Below are positions 1 to 8,093 of a stretch of 64,000 nt of DNA, piece after piece. Source of the stretch: Chitinophaga skermanii (lineage in GTDB: Bacteria > Bacteroidota > Bacteroidia > Chitinophagales > Chitinophagaceae); contig NZ_QLLL01000007.1 of the NCBI RefSeq assembly GCF_003259335.1, positions 62,001 to 126,000 on the forward strand. Reading direction: 5' to 3'. Every line of letters starts with the position of its first letter. The stretch's first letter is position 1. The position numbers were made by a program, and so were the translations under genes. The notes beneath the pieces were generated by a model. The model had not been told where the DNA came from. It ran no database searches and was given only the letters and a program-made list of their open reading frames with translations.

Positions 1-48
1 CCCGTTTTGCGGAGGCGCTTTTTTTATGTGTATGGATTGCCGTGAACT

Positions 49-78
49 TTTGATTTCATTATCTTGCAGCCATCTTTG
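49..78 (+). promoter_or_regulatory. Bacteroidota-type promoter before the first lipoprotein gene
   Basis: TTTG at 49-52 and CATCTTTG at 71-78 are separated by 18 bases, close to the TTTG-N19-TAnnTTTG consensus of the Bacteroidota primary sigma factor; the first base of the -7 box deviates. Transcription would begin about ten bases before the ATG at 95, so the leader would be very short. The T-rich run at about 18-25 just upstream looks like the tail of a terminator from the gene to the left. Confidence 0.45.
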
Positions 79-94
79 CTTTCAAAAATTAATT

Positions 95-487
95 ATGCGT
101 TATATTTTATTAGGATTGGCAGTAGTAACAGCCTTCGCGTGTAACCGTTCATCTAGGAAACAGTCGAACAAAGAAGGTTTTACCGTGATTAAAGAGAGGA
201 GCTTTGTTTTACGCGAACGCCCTGTGAAAGATAGCTTGTTGGATTCGGTGGCAAAACGTAAAGATGCTATGGTGGCCTTTTTAACAGCGCATAATTTTAA
301 GCAACAAATTGTGCCAACAGATAGTATCATGTTTCTTCGTGAGAATGGCTTAGAGGTAGAATATATTTTACCGTCGATGACGAGTGTTTGGGAAGCTTAC
401 ACCATCATTGTATTCGACCCGTTGAAAAACCCGTTATTCGTCAATCTTCATAAAGACACCACTCAATTAGCTCATTATTTAAAATAG
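95..487 (+). CDS. Small lipoprotein of unknown function
   Basis: I do not recognise a family. Starting at the ATG at 95 gives 130 residues beginning with a lipoprotein signal: a short basic start, a hydrophobic core and the lipobox TAFAC with the modified cysteine at residue 16, followed by polar NRSSRKQS. An upstream ATG at 26 would put a Cys-rich tail in front of this signal and is unlikely. The mature part is mixed alpha/beta with no repeats or recognisable motif. It is followed after 6 bp, in the same reading frame, by the NrtR gene and may be co-transcribed with it. Envelope attachment is inferred from the lipobox; function is unknown. Confidence 0.7.
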   Translation: MRYILLGLAVVTAFACNRSSRKQSNKEGFTVIKERSFVLRERPVKDSLLDSVAKRKDAMVAFLTAHNFKQQIVPTDSIMFLRENGLEVEYILPSMTSVWEAYTIIVFDPLKNPLFVNLHKDTTQLAHYLK

Positions 488-493
488 TCTTCC

Positions 494-1180
494 TTGTTAA
501 TCGCGCAACACATAAGAGTTACGGTAGATGCCGTGGTGTTTGGTTATACGCCAAAGCAGGGCATGTCGGTTCTATTAATTAAAAGGAAGATTCCACCACA
601 TATCTTCAAATGGGCCTTGCCTGGTGGATTTGTGCATAATGATGAGTCGTTTGAAGATGGTATCAAGCGCGAGTTACAGGAAGAGGCTGGCGTATCGATT
701 AATTACTTAGAGCAATTGTATTCTTTCGGTGATGTGCAGCGCGATCCACGTGGGCGGGTGGTAAGTATAGCCTATTGGGGATTAGTGAACCCTTCTAACT
801 TTAAGCTGGCCGCTAATACCGATGCAGAAGATGCAATGTGGTGCCGCATAGATGAATTGCCGTTCTTAGCTTTCGACCACGATAAGATCATCCAGATGGC
901 TTTGGTTCGCCTGCGGAATAAAATAAGGTACGAGCCGGTTGGGTTCGAATTACTAGATAAAAAATTCAGCATTGCCGAGCTGGAAAGATTATATGAAACA
1001 TTGTTAGGTCGCCCTGTCGACCGCCGTAACTTCCAAAAGAAAATCCACTCTTTCAATATCCTCATTCCCCAAAACGAAAAGCTAAAACACCCTCAGCAAG
1101 GGCGTCCTGCGCAATTATTCAGTTTCGATGAGAAACGCTACGACGAGCTGAAAAAAGAAGGGATCTACTTCGAATTATAA
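494..1180 (+). CDS. nrtR: NrtR-type NAD metabolism repressor (Nudix + winged helix)
   Basis: The protein is 228 residues. Residues about 10-140 form a Nudix fold with a complete Nudix box (G44, E50 and REL-EEAGV at about 58-66, all catalytic glutamates kept), and residues 150-228 form the winged-helix DNA-binding part typical of NrtR (KFSIAELERLYETLLG, then RRNFQKKI). Family members sense ADP-ribose or related NAD products and repress NAD salvage genes. The next gene downstream is nicotinamide phosphoribosyltransferase, and a palindrome at its promoter fits the family's operator, so the assignment is well supported by context. The start is a TTG at 494, because the preceding gene's stop lies in the same frame 9 bases earlier; the first in-frame ATG would cut into the Nudix fold. 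Many NrtR proteins have decayed Nudix boxes; this one has not, so hydrolase activity may be retained. Confidence 0.87.
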   Translation: MLIAQHIRVTVDAVVFGYTPKQGMSVLLIKRKIPPHIFKWALPGGFVHNDESFEDGIKRELQEEAGVSINYLEQLYSFGDVQRDPRGRVVSIAYWGLVNPSNFKLAANTDAEDAMWCRIDELPFLAFDHDKIIQMALVRLRNKIRYEPVGFELLDKKFSIAELERLYETLLGRPVDRRNFQKKIHSFNILIPQNEKLKHPQQGRPAQLFSFDEKRYDELKKEGIYFEL

Positions 1181-1490
1181 GAAAAAGGCTTACAAAATAA
1201 GCATTGGATAACAATGACTTATATTATTTGTGTATTTTTTACAATAAAAAATTTAAAAATTTGATTTTCCTTTTTATATTTGTGTCATAATTACACAATT
1301 AAGTGTTGAAAGCCACTACCATATTGGTAATTAACTTTTTGAGTGGACTGTAAAACAACAAGTGCGGCATCCAATTTGCCTTATTCGTATAGGGTTGGAC
1401 GTTAGGCAGAAAAAAATTGGCTTAATTGCAACCGTGCGCGTTGATTTTTGTTGGGAAGGATAATTTTCTTGCTTTAAAAAATAGCAAAAC
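1181..1490. other. 310-base regulatory gap between nrtR and nadV
   Basis: This AT-rich gap holds no open reading frame of note. It contains a promoter and operator candidate at 1252-1298 and a second, weaker palindrome-like stretch (TTGTGTA and TTACAA arms) at 1228-1244. The remaining roughly 190 bases up to the nadV start would be a long untranslated leader; I see no known riboswitch fold in it. Confidence 0.6.
1252..1298 (+). promoter_or_regulatory. nadV promoter with overlapping NrtR-type operator
   Basis: A -7 box TATATTTG lies at 1275-1282, with TTTA at 1252-1255 nineteen bases upstream as a weak -33 box. Overlapping its end is a 19-bp near-perfect inverted repeat at 1280-1298: TTGTGT at 1280-1285, ACACAA at 1293-1298, and a mostly symmetric CATAATT centre. 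GTGT-n7-ACAC arms are what I recall of NrtR operators in other phyla. Bound repressor would cover the transcription start. The link to NrtR is inference from motif and gene order. Confidence 0.65.
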
Positions 1491-2906
1491 ATGACTGATT
1501 TAAACCTCGTATTACTCGCCGACGCTTATAAGTATTCTCACCATAAATTATACATGCCGGGTACCCAATTTGTATATTCTTACATGGAAAGCAGAGGAGG
1601 CAAATTTGAAGAAACCGTGTTCTTTGGCCTTCAATACTTCCTTAAACACTACCTCCAAGGGGCTGTTATCACGAAAGAAAAAATCGACGAGGCTGAAAAG
1701 ACTTTATTAGAAGTGTTCGGTAGAAACGACGTATTCGATAGGAGTCGTTTCGATTATATCGTGGAAAAACATGGTGGTCGACTACCCGTTCGTATCAAAG
1801 CAGTTCCTGAAGGAACAACAGTACCTGTACACAATGTATTAATGACGATCGAGAATACCGACCCTAATTGTTATTGGCTCACTAACTTCCTTGAAACCTT
1901 GCTCATGCAAACCTGGTACCCTTGTACCGTGGCGACTTTAAGTCGTGAAATCAAGAAAGTGGTCACAAAATATTACCATGAAACTGCTAGTGAAGCTTCG
2001 ATGGCCGGGATTGACTTTGTGTTGAATGATTTTGGATTTAGGGGCGTTAGTTCAGTAGAAAGTGCGGGCTTGGGTGGCAGTGCACACCTTGTAAACTTCT
2101 CAGGTAGCGACACGATTGCTGCTTCTACATTTGCGATGCGTTATTATGATGCACCTAGGGCGTACGGTTTATCAATACCTGCTACCGAACACTCTATTTG
2201 CACCTTACTTGGCGAAAATGGTGAGTTAGAAATATTTAAGCACGTGCTTGCTACCTTCCCTACAGGTACGGTGGCTTGCGTATCCGACTCTTACAACATC
2301 TTCAGGGCATGTGAGCAGTATTGGGGAACCGATTTGAAAGAAGAAGTGTTACAACGTGATGGTACTTTGGTGATTCGTCCCGACAGTGGCGATCCAGTGT
2401 TAACGTTACTCCGCGTATTCGAAATATTGTTCGAGAAATTTGGATATACCATCAACGAGAAAGGCTATAAAGTATTACCCAAGCAAGTGCGTGTTATCCA
2501 AGGTGATGGTATTAGCTACAGTTCAATCGGTAGCATTTATATTGCTCTCCAACAAGCAGGCATCTCTGCCGAAAACTTGGTACTCGGCATGGGCGGTGCC
2601 CTATTACAACGCGTTAACCGCGATACGCAAGAGTTTGCATTGAAGTGTTCTTATGCCGAATTAAACGGTAAAGGTATTGATGTAATGAAATCTCCAGTAG
2701 AGCTGGACGCGCAAGGCAACTTACGCACATCATTCAAAAAATCTAAAGCCGGTAAATTAAAACTCGTACTAGAGAATAATACGTACCAAACCATGCAAGC
2801 CGGTGAAAACCCTGCATTAACAGACATTATGCAGGTAGTATTCGAAAATGGTGAGCTGGTAAATACCCAAACCTTTGATGAGGTCAGACATTTAGCCAAA
2901 CTATAA
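1491..2906 (+). CDS. nadV: Nicotinamide phosphoribosyltransferase
   Basis: This 471-residue enzyme joins nicotinamide to PRPP to give nicotinamide mononucleotide, the committed step of NAD salvage. Family marks are the N-terminal DAYKYSHHKLYMPGT, the PRPP and nicotinamide pocket, the catalytic histidine in SIPATEHS (His234) and the RPDSGDP loop at about 296-302 followed by the VIQGDGI motif. The length matches bacterial NadV/NAMPT (460-490 residues). It sits downstream of NrtR with a candidate operator at its promoter, which implies repression when NAD metabolites are plentiful. No nadM-like adenylyltransferase follows, so the product must be adenylylated by an enzyme encoded elsewhere. Nicotinate phosphoribosyltransferase is a less likely reading because the whole N-terminal region is of the NAMPT type. 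Confidence 0.94.
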   Translation: MTDLNLVLLADAYKYSHHKLYMPGTQFVYSYMESRGGKFEETVFFGLQYFLKHYLQGAVITKEKIDEAEKTLLEVFGRNDVFDRSRFDYIVEKHGGRLPVRIKAVPEGTTVPVHNVLMTIENTDPNCYWLTNFLETLLMQTWYPCTVATLSREIKKVVTKYYHETASEASMAGIDFVLNDFGFRGVSSVESAGLGGSAHLVNFSGSDTIAASTFAMRYYDAPRAYGLSIPATEHSICTLLGENGELEIFKHVLATFPTGTVACVSDSYNIFRACEQYWGTDLKEEVLQRDGTLVIRPDSGDPVLTLLRVFEILFEKFGYTINEKGYKVLPKQVRVIQGDGISYSSIGSIYIALQQAGISAENLVLGMGGALLQRVNRDTQEFALKCSYAELNGKGIDVMKSPVELDAQGNLRTSFKKSKAGKLKLVLENNTYQTMQAGENPALTDIMQVVFENGELVNTQTFDEVRHLAKL

Positions 2907-2980
2907 CTCAATTTTTAGTACGTTTTTTGCAAGGGTGTGGATCGAATTTTTATATGATTTCTTTTCGCACCTTTGCAACT

Positions 2981-4186
2981 ATGTTTAATAAACTCGCCAT
3001 CACCTTGTGTTTGTGCTTAGGAATACAATCCGCTCATGCGCAAATCATCAAGATTTCCCGCACGCATAGCAATATGCCAGGGCAGGATTCAACACGTACA
3101 ATATTAACAGACTCTATCTATAGAAAAAGCTCTTTCTTACCCATCCCTATTCTCGGTTATGCCCAAGAAAAAGGCTGGGAGGTGGGTATCGCCGCGTTAT
3201 ACTCGTTCTATACCGATAAGAAAAAACCGGTGCCAGGTACCCGAAATTCCTCCATTACATTCGTTCCCAGCTTAACCACAAAAAATCAATACAAGGCCGA
3301 TATCAAAGGCGATTTCTGGACACCAGGCAATCTTTGGCACTTCAAAGGTAATGTGCGATACCACGATTTCCCTTTGTATTTCTATGGTATTGGCTCCGAA
3401 ACCAAGGAGACCGATAAAACGTTACTTAACAACAAACGCTATAAACTACTGGCAGAAGCAGAGCGTAAAATTCTTCCAAACTTCTATGCCGGTTTAACCT
3501 TGCAATACCAGCACGATACTTATGCTGCTGCAAAAGATACAGGCATTTATCCTAGTGCTAACTTAACAGATAAAAATGGTGGCCACGCCACTTTCATTGG
3601 AGCTACAGCGATTTACGATAACCGCGATAACCAGAACTACACTACTCGAGGTAGCTTTTTGCGATTAAATATTGCTTATGCTCCAGCCTTTTTAAGTACC
3701 CGCGCCTTTTGGAAGTTTGAAGGAAGGGCTAGTCATTTCTTCCCTATCAGCCGTAAAAGCACACTGGGCTTGAATGGTGTTGCGAACTCCATTCAAGGAA
3801 ACGATGGTTTGCCATTCTATATGTTGCCGGAATTAGGAAGCGATTTTATGATGAGAGGCTACTATGCCGGTCGATACCGAGAGCAGAACTTCGCCGGTAT
3901 ACAAGCCGAATACCGTTATTTTATTGATCCCAAGTTGGATGTGAAGCTGTTTAATTGGCACTTGCAACCCAAGTTTGCTTTGGCTGCCTTTGGCGGTACA
4001 GGTGCAGTATTCGCTAATAGAGATTTTTCCACCTCGCAACTGAAGCCTAATTATGGTGTAGGCATTCGTTATTTCTACGATGAAGGATCAAGGTTATCGG
4101 TGCGATTGGATTATGGTGTGGGTGAAAAGAGAACTGGGGAGAAGCGTCAGCAAGGATTTTACCTAACAATTGGTGAGGCGTTTTAA
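2981..4186 (+). CDS. Outer-membrane beta-barrel protein, D15/Omp85-like C-terminal type
   Basis: Starting at the ATG at 2981 gives 401 residues with a clean signal peptide (MFNKLAITLCLCLG then AHAQ with cleavage after AQ). Two upstream in-frame ATGs would bury that signal. The rest is alternating aromatic/polar beta strands, with a GSDFMMRGYYAGRYREQN stretch resembling the conserved GG-x-RGY region of the surface-antigen (D15) barrel, and a C-terminus ending in FYLTIGEAF, an aromatic last residue typical of outer-membrane barrels. No POTRA repeats are visible, so it is not a BamA proper. It follows nadV closely and ends at a strong shared terminator. Likely an exported barrel of unknown cargo. 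Confidence 0.75.
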   Translation: MFNKLAITLCLCLGIQSAHAQIIKISRTHSNMPGQDSTRTILTDSIYRKSSFLPIPILGYAQEKGWEVGIAALYSFYTDKKKPVPGTRNSSITFVPSLTTKNQYKADIKGDFWTPGNLWHFKGNVRYHDFPLYFYGIGSETKETDKTLLNNKRYKLLAEAERKILPNFYAGLTLQYQHDTYAAAKDTGIYPSANLTDKNGGHATFIGATAIYDNRDNQNYTTRGSFLRLNIAYAPAFLSTRAFWKFEGRASHFFPISRKSTLGLNGVANSIQGNDGLPFYMLPELGSDFMMRGYYAGRYREQNFAGIQAEYRYFIDPKLDVKLFNWHLQPKFALAAFGGTGAVFANRDFSTSQLKPNYGVGIRYFYDEGSRLSVRLDYGVGEKRTGEKRQQGFYLTIGEAF

Positions 4187-4214
4187 AAGCAAGACGCTTT
4201 GAAGAATATATTAA

Positions 4215-4242
4215 CCCCCAAGTATGCTTGCATGCTTGGGGG
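4215..4242. terminator. Bidirectional terminator between the barrel gene and thiH
   Basis: CCCCCAAG (4215-4222) pairs with CTTGGGGG (4235-4242), with ATGC/GCAT extending the stem towards a two-base loop. It lies between convergent genes and can serve both. Confidence 0.8.
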
Positions 4243-4265
4243 GTGTTATGTTAATAATTGATGTG

Positions 4266-5390
4266 TCAATCAATATAATGATTACTCCAATCCTTCCATA
4301 CTGCTTCGTAACCAGCCCGCTTTAACATACCTGCAATTTCATTAGCAGGGCGATCATCACTGATTTCAAACTGTTCTAAGCTTTCTGGGGCACTCGTGTA
4401 TCCGCCGGGATTGGTTTTAGAGCCTGCACTCATGGCTGTAATTCCTACTTTGAAAATATGGTCGCGGAACTTTGCTTCTTCGCGGGTTGAAATGCTTAGC
4501 TCAATTTCCGGGAAGCATAAACGGTAAGCACAAATCAGCTGGATTAATTCTCGATCACTCATATCTACTTTGGGTGCTAGGCCGCCAGAGAATGGGCGCA
4601 ACCGTGGAAATGATAAGCTGTAGCGGGTTTTCCAGTATGTTTTTTGCAAATATTGTACATGCAAAGCTGTGAAAAACGAGTCTGTACGCCAATCTTCTAA
4701 GCCTATTAATACACCTAGCCCAATTTTGTGCATACCTGCTCTTCCTAGCCTATCGGGCGTTTCGAGGCGGTACGCGAAATTGGATTTTTTGCCTTTGGGG
4801 TGATGTTTTTTATAATCGGCTTCATGGTAGGTTTCCTGGTATACGAGCACTGCATTTACACCATGTTTGCGTAAGGTTTCGTACTGTGGTTGATCGAGTG
4901 GTTGTACTTCCATGGAAATATTAGAGAAATGTTGTTGCATAATGGGCAATATTTTCTCGAAATAGTCCATACCTACTTCCCTATTGGATTCGCCGGTAAC
5001 AAGTAGCACATGTTCATATCCCATGCTTTTAATCACTTCAATCTCTTTCAATATTTCCGCACCAGATAATGTTTTGCGGGGAATTTCATTATCTAAACTG
5101 AAGCCACAATAGCTACAAATATTCTGGCACTCATTGGATAAATACAGTGGAATATACAGTTGTACCGTGTTTCCAAAACGTTGCCGTGTGAGCATTCCAC
5201 TCATTGTGGCCATTTCGCTTAAATATGGCGCGGCTGCTGGAGAAATAAGCGCTTTAAAATCTTCCAACGTACGGTGTTGCGCGCGGAGGGCGCGTAGTAC
5301 ATCGTGTTGGGATTTCGTGTAAATAGTCGCTTTTTCCTGTTCCCAATCGTGCTGCCTAAAAGTACGTTCGAATGTTGGTTGCTGCATCAT
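4266..5390 (-). CDS. thiH: 2-iminoacetate synthase ThiH (tyrosine lyase)
   Basis: A radical-SAM enzyme that cleaves tyrosine to dehydroglycine (2-iminoacetate) and p-cresol, supplying the glycine-derived part of the thiazole ring. The cluster motif C88-x3-C92-x2-C95 (ECQNICSYCGF) is intact. A second typical stretch is MEVQPLDQPQYETLRKHG, and GLGVLIGLEDWRTD lies mid-protein. At 374 residues it matches E. coli ThiH (377). It is the last gene of the thiamine operon and its start overlaps the thiG stop by 4 bases (ATGA). Use of ThiH rather than the oxygen-dependent glycine oxidase ThiO fits an anaerobic or facultative ancestry. It works with ThiG in the cytoplasm. Confidence 0.94.
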   Translation of the reverse strand: MMQQPTFERTFRQHDWEQEKATIYTKSQHDVLRALRAQHRTLEDFKALISPAAAPYLSEMATMSGMLTRQRFGNTVQLYIPLYLSNECQNICSYCGFSLDNEIPRKTLSGAEILKEIEVIKSMGYEHVLLVTGESNREVGMDYFEKILPIMQQHFSNISMEVQPLDQPQYETLRKHGVNAVLVYQETYHEADYKKHHPKGKKSNFAYRLETPDRLGRAGMHKIGLGVLIGLEDWRTDSFFTALHVQYLQKTYWKTRYSLSFPRLRPFSGGLAPKVDMSDRELIQLICAYRLCFPEIELSISTREEAKFRDHIFKVGITAMSAGSKTNPGGYTSAPESLEQFEISDDRPANEIAGMLKRAGYEAVWKDWSNHYID

Positions 5391-6166
5391 AACAAATCGA
5401 TAAATGAAACTAAAGGACTAGATGCTTCTGCGGATTGTTGTACTGCAGGCAAGCCAGCTTCGTATGCACTTCTGCCGGCTTCAACGGCTACTTTAAATGC
5501 TGCTGCCATACGCACCGGGTCCGTGGCCGCGGCAATCGCCGTATTAACAAGAACAGCATCGGCACCCATTTCCATCGCCTTCGCGGCATCACTAGGGGCG
5601 CCAATACCAGCATCCACTACAACGGGCACATTACTTTGTGCAATTATGATTTCCAAAAAATCCATCGTGCGTAAACCTCGGTTCGAGCCAATAGGTGCAC
5701 CTAGCGGCATAACAGCGGCAACACCAACTTCTTCTAGTCGTTTACATAGAACAGGGTCTGCATGCACATAAGGCAACACAATAAAGCCATCTTTTACAAG
5801 TGCAGCAGCAGCTTCCAGTGTTTCTATAGGATCTGGCAGTAAATAGCGAGGGTCGGGATGTATTTCGAGTTTTACCCAATTTGTATGGAGTGCCTCCCTT
5901 GCGAGTTGACAAGCATATACGGCTTCTCTGGCCGTACGGGCGCCAGAAGTGTTGGGCAATAAATGCACGGTGGGGTTAGAAAGAAATGACAAGATATCAT
6001 CCTCTTCCTTCGTAACGTCTACCCTTTTCAGAGCCACAGTAACTAATTCAGAACCCGCAGCGGTTATAGCTTCCGACATGATTGTAGAGGAGCCAAACTT
6101 GCCTGTGCCGGTGAATAAACGCGATTGAAACGTAGTACCGGCTATTTGTAAAGGTTGATTAAGCAT
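5387..6166 (-). CDS. thiG: Thiazole synthase ThiG
   Basis: A TIM-barrel enzyme that condenses 1-deoxy-xylulose 5-phosphate, dehydroglycine and the sulfur of ThiS-thiocarboxylate into thiazole phosphate. The Schiff-base lysine is Lys99 in NWVKLEI, followed by HPDPRYLLPD. The phosphate-binding end VVVDAGIGAPSDAAKAMEMGADAVLVNTAIA is also conserved. Length of 259 residues is usual. It overlaps thiE upstream by 8 bases and thiH downstream by 4, so translation of the three is probably coupled. Needs ThiS, encoded first in this operon, and ThiF, which is not in the window. Confidence 0.95.
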   Translation of the reverse strand: MLNQPLQIAGTTFQSRLFTGTGKFGSSTIMSEAITAAGSELVTVALKRVDVTKEEDDILSFLSNPTVHLLPNTSGARTAREAVYACQLAREALHTNWVKLEIHPDPRYLLPDPIETLEAAAALVKDGFIVLPYVHADPVLCKRLEEVGVAAVMPLGAPIGSNRGLRTMDFLEIIIAQSNVPVVVDAGIGAPSDAAKAMEMGADAVLVNTAIAAATDPVRMAAAFKVAVEAGRSAYEAGLPAVQQSAEASSPLVSFIDLL

Positions 6167-6785
6167 CTTGTAAGATTTTGCGTATACGTGTTACGATGAG
6201 AGATGGATTGCTGGCATTAGAAATAAGACCAGAGACGGCAATGCCGTGTACCCCGGTTGTTAATATTGCCGAGATATCTTCTTCCATAATCCCACCAATC
6301 GCGTATACAGGTAAATGAACCTGGGCTGCTTTCATTTGCTGAAGAATATGGGTATATCCTTTCAAACCCAATACAGGACTCAGTTTTTCTTTTGTAGTAG
6401 TAAAGCGAAACGGGCCTAACCCTATATAATGTGCGCCATTCAAAGCATGTTGTTGAATGTCTTCAAATGTATTAGCAGTAGCGCCTACTATTTGGTGGGT
6501 AGCAATGGTTTTTAATGCTTCTTGCACCTGCATATCTTCTTTACCCACATGTACGCCATAAGCATGTACGGCATTAGCGATAAATGGATGGTCGTTGATG
6601 AATAGTTGTGCTTCAAAGCGATTACAAATTTCCTTTGCCTCAAATGCTTGCTGTAATAAGATTTGTGGCGTTTCGTTTTTAATACGGAGTTGAATAGTTG
6701 TACATCCCGCTTCGCAAGCTATCTGTATGTTATCGAGATGCGAGCGTTGCTGGGTTTGTTGCGATATATATATAAGCCTATCCAT
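6159..6785 (-). CDS. thiE: Thiamine-phosphate synthase ThiE
   Basis: Joins HMP pyrophosphate to thiazole phosphate to form thiamine monophosphate. The 208-residue TIM barrel has the pyrophosphate-binding IQLRIKN (Arg34, Lys36), FINDHPFIANAVHAYGVHVGKEDM, GATANTFEDI, the signature GPFRFTTTKEKLSPVLG and YAIGGI. All expected catalytic positions are present, so this copy is the true ThiE; a second, divergent copy lies between thiC and thiD. It overlaps thiD upstream by 8 bases and thiG downstream by 8. Confidence 0.93.
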   Translation of the reverse strand: MDRLIYISQQTQQRSHLDNIQIACEAGCTTIQLRIKNETPQILLQQAFEAKEICNRFEAQLFINDHPFIANAVHAYGVHVGKEDMQVQEALKTIATHQIVGATANTFEDIQQHALNGAHYIGLGPFRFTTTKEKLSPVLGLKGYTHILQQMKAAQVHLPVYAIGGIMEEDISAILTTGVHGIAVSGLISNASNPSLIVTRIRKILQDA

Positions 6786-7530
6786 GATGGTAACCTAATA
6801 ATGTATTGTTGCTTGTCAATATTTGATATGTATATGATTTTGCTAAGCGACATGCAGTGAATAAATCGTTTCCTAATGCCAAGCTAGCTACTATGGCTGC
6901 ACTTAGTACACAACCTGATCCATGTTTTGCACTGGCTTTGTTGCCAAGAGGTGGTAAAACATTTACTTGGTTGTTGTAGAATAAAGTATCGAATCCTGTA
7001 GCTGTAGGATGATGGCCGCCTTTTAATAATACAGCACAATGTTTCGCTAATCCTAAAGCCGCTTCTTCGCCATTTGATGCGGGATGTAGCTTCAATGCCT
7101 CATTGTAGTTGGGTGTTACTAAATGTATCAACTGCAAAGATTGCTGCAATTTGGTTTGCGCAAAGTTGGCATGAAAGTTATACCCCGCGGAAGCCGACAG
7201 TACTGGGTCCCAAACGAATTGTACATGGGGCCGAATACGTATAACAGTCGTAATGATGGATTGTAGCGTATCGAGGTTTTCTACAATGCCTATTTTTACC
7301 GTTTTAACATCGAACTTTTCGAGTAACGGGATGGCTTGTTCTATTATTTCATTTGTGGCATTCCATTGTACACGGCTAAATGTGTCATCTGTTTGCATAG
7401 TGTTAGCCGTGCAAATGCCAAAGCCATATACCTTGTGTTGCTCGAATGTTTTGATGTCGGCTAGTAAGCCCGCCCCAGCACTCGGGTCAAAGCCTGCGAA
7501 GCTCATGGTGTATACTCTATTTGCGCCCAT
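6778..7530 (-). CDS. thiD: Hydroxymethylpyrimidine (phosphate) kinase ThiD
   Basis: Phosphorylates HMP and HMP phosphate, giving the pyrimidine half used by ThiE. This is a ribokinase-fold protein of 250 residues: AGFDPSAGAGLLADIKTF near the N-terminus, LLKGGHHP in the middle and the anion-hole/catalytic region KHGSGCVLSAAIVASLALG near the C-terminus. I keep the ATG at 7530, because an inner ATG at 7506 (which overlaps the upstream stop as ATGA) would cut the first beta strand. That inner site could still be used. The start at 7530 overlaps the upstream gene by 28 bases. Confidence 0.92.
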   Translation of the reverse strand: MGANRVYTMSFAGFDPSAGAGLLADIKTFEQHKVYGFGICTANTMQTDDTFSRVQWNATNEIIEQAIPLLEKFDVKTVKIGIVENLDTLQSIITTVIRIRPHVQFVWDPVLSASAGYNFHANFAQTKLQQSLQLIHLVTPNYNEALKLHPASNGEEAALGLAKHCAVLLKGGHHPTATGFDTLFYNNQVNVLPPLGNKASAKHGSGCVLSAAIVASLALGNDLFTACRLAKSYTYQILTSNNTLLGYHHG

Positions 7531-8093
7531 TGTTCTTTCAATTGTAAATAGTTTGACAGTGCTTTTGTTGGTTCATCCCACAACGCACCTATACAAGCTA
7601 CCGATGAAAACCCTAGTTTTTTTGCTATATTAATTGTTCTACTATTAATTCCACCTAAAGCAATCAATTGCCTATTGGAAGGATGGAAAGAGTGATCAAA
7701 CCTCCCATGGTACCCGCTTTTCGAAATACTATCAAACACAGGACTTAAATACACTTCATTGAAATGTGCAACAATTTGTAGTTCCCTGTAAGCATGAATA
7801 CTTGTACTGATTTGCATCCCAGTTTGCTGCAGCGCCAACGTATGATGTTGCATGCGTAATTGTGAATTTAAATGTACCCCTTTCAATCCCAATGCCGCAG
7901 CTACTGCTGGATATTCGGCCACCATTATTCGCGGGTAAAATTCACGTGGAATATCCCCGATGAATTGTTCGTAAGCCCCAGCGGAAAATCCCGGTTTTCT
8001 AACAAGCAAATGTTCAAGCCCATGCGCTAGTAGTGACTGTATAATTGAAATCTCGTTAGGCACACCTACTGGGTGCGTGATCGCCCGTACCAT
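7503..8093 (-). CDS. Divergent ThiE/TenI-family protein
   Basis: A second ThiE-fold protein of 196 residues, between thiC and thiD. Landmarks of the fold are present: LLVRKPG (in place of QLREK), GVHLNSQ, STSIHAYRE, YLSPVFDSISKSGYHGRF and IALGGI. It resembles TenI, the thiazole tautomerase of Bacillus, at the SPVFDSISKSG loop. However the histidine I recall as catalytic in TenI (in a GHVF motif) is replaced by SPVF. It may be a tautomerase with different chemistry, a salvage enzyme or a second synthase. Its start overlaps the thiC stop by one base (TAATG), so it is firmly embedded in the operon. The fold and operon membership are clear; the reaction is not. Confidence 0.72.
   Translation of the reverse strand: MVRAITHPVGVPNEISIIQSLLAHGLEHLLVRKPGFSAGAYEQFIGDIPREFYPRIMVAEYPAVAAALGLKGVHLNSQLRMQHHTLALQQTGMQISTSIHAYRELQIVAHFNEVYLSPVFDSISKSGYHGRFDHSFHPSNRQLIALGGINSRTINIAKKLGFSSVACIGALWDEPTKALSNYLQLKEQWAQIEYTP

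Noticed and set aside
5304..5771. A 155-codon plus-strand frame opposite thiG and thiH
   Set aside because: Low-complexity Ala/Ser-rich translation, antisense to the conserved thiamine genes; no start context or homology.
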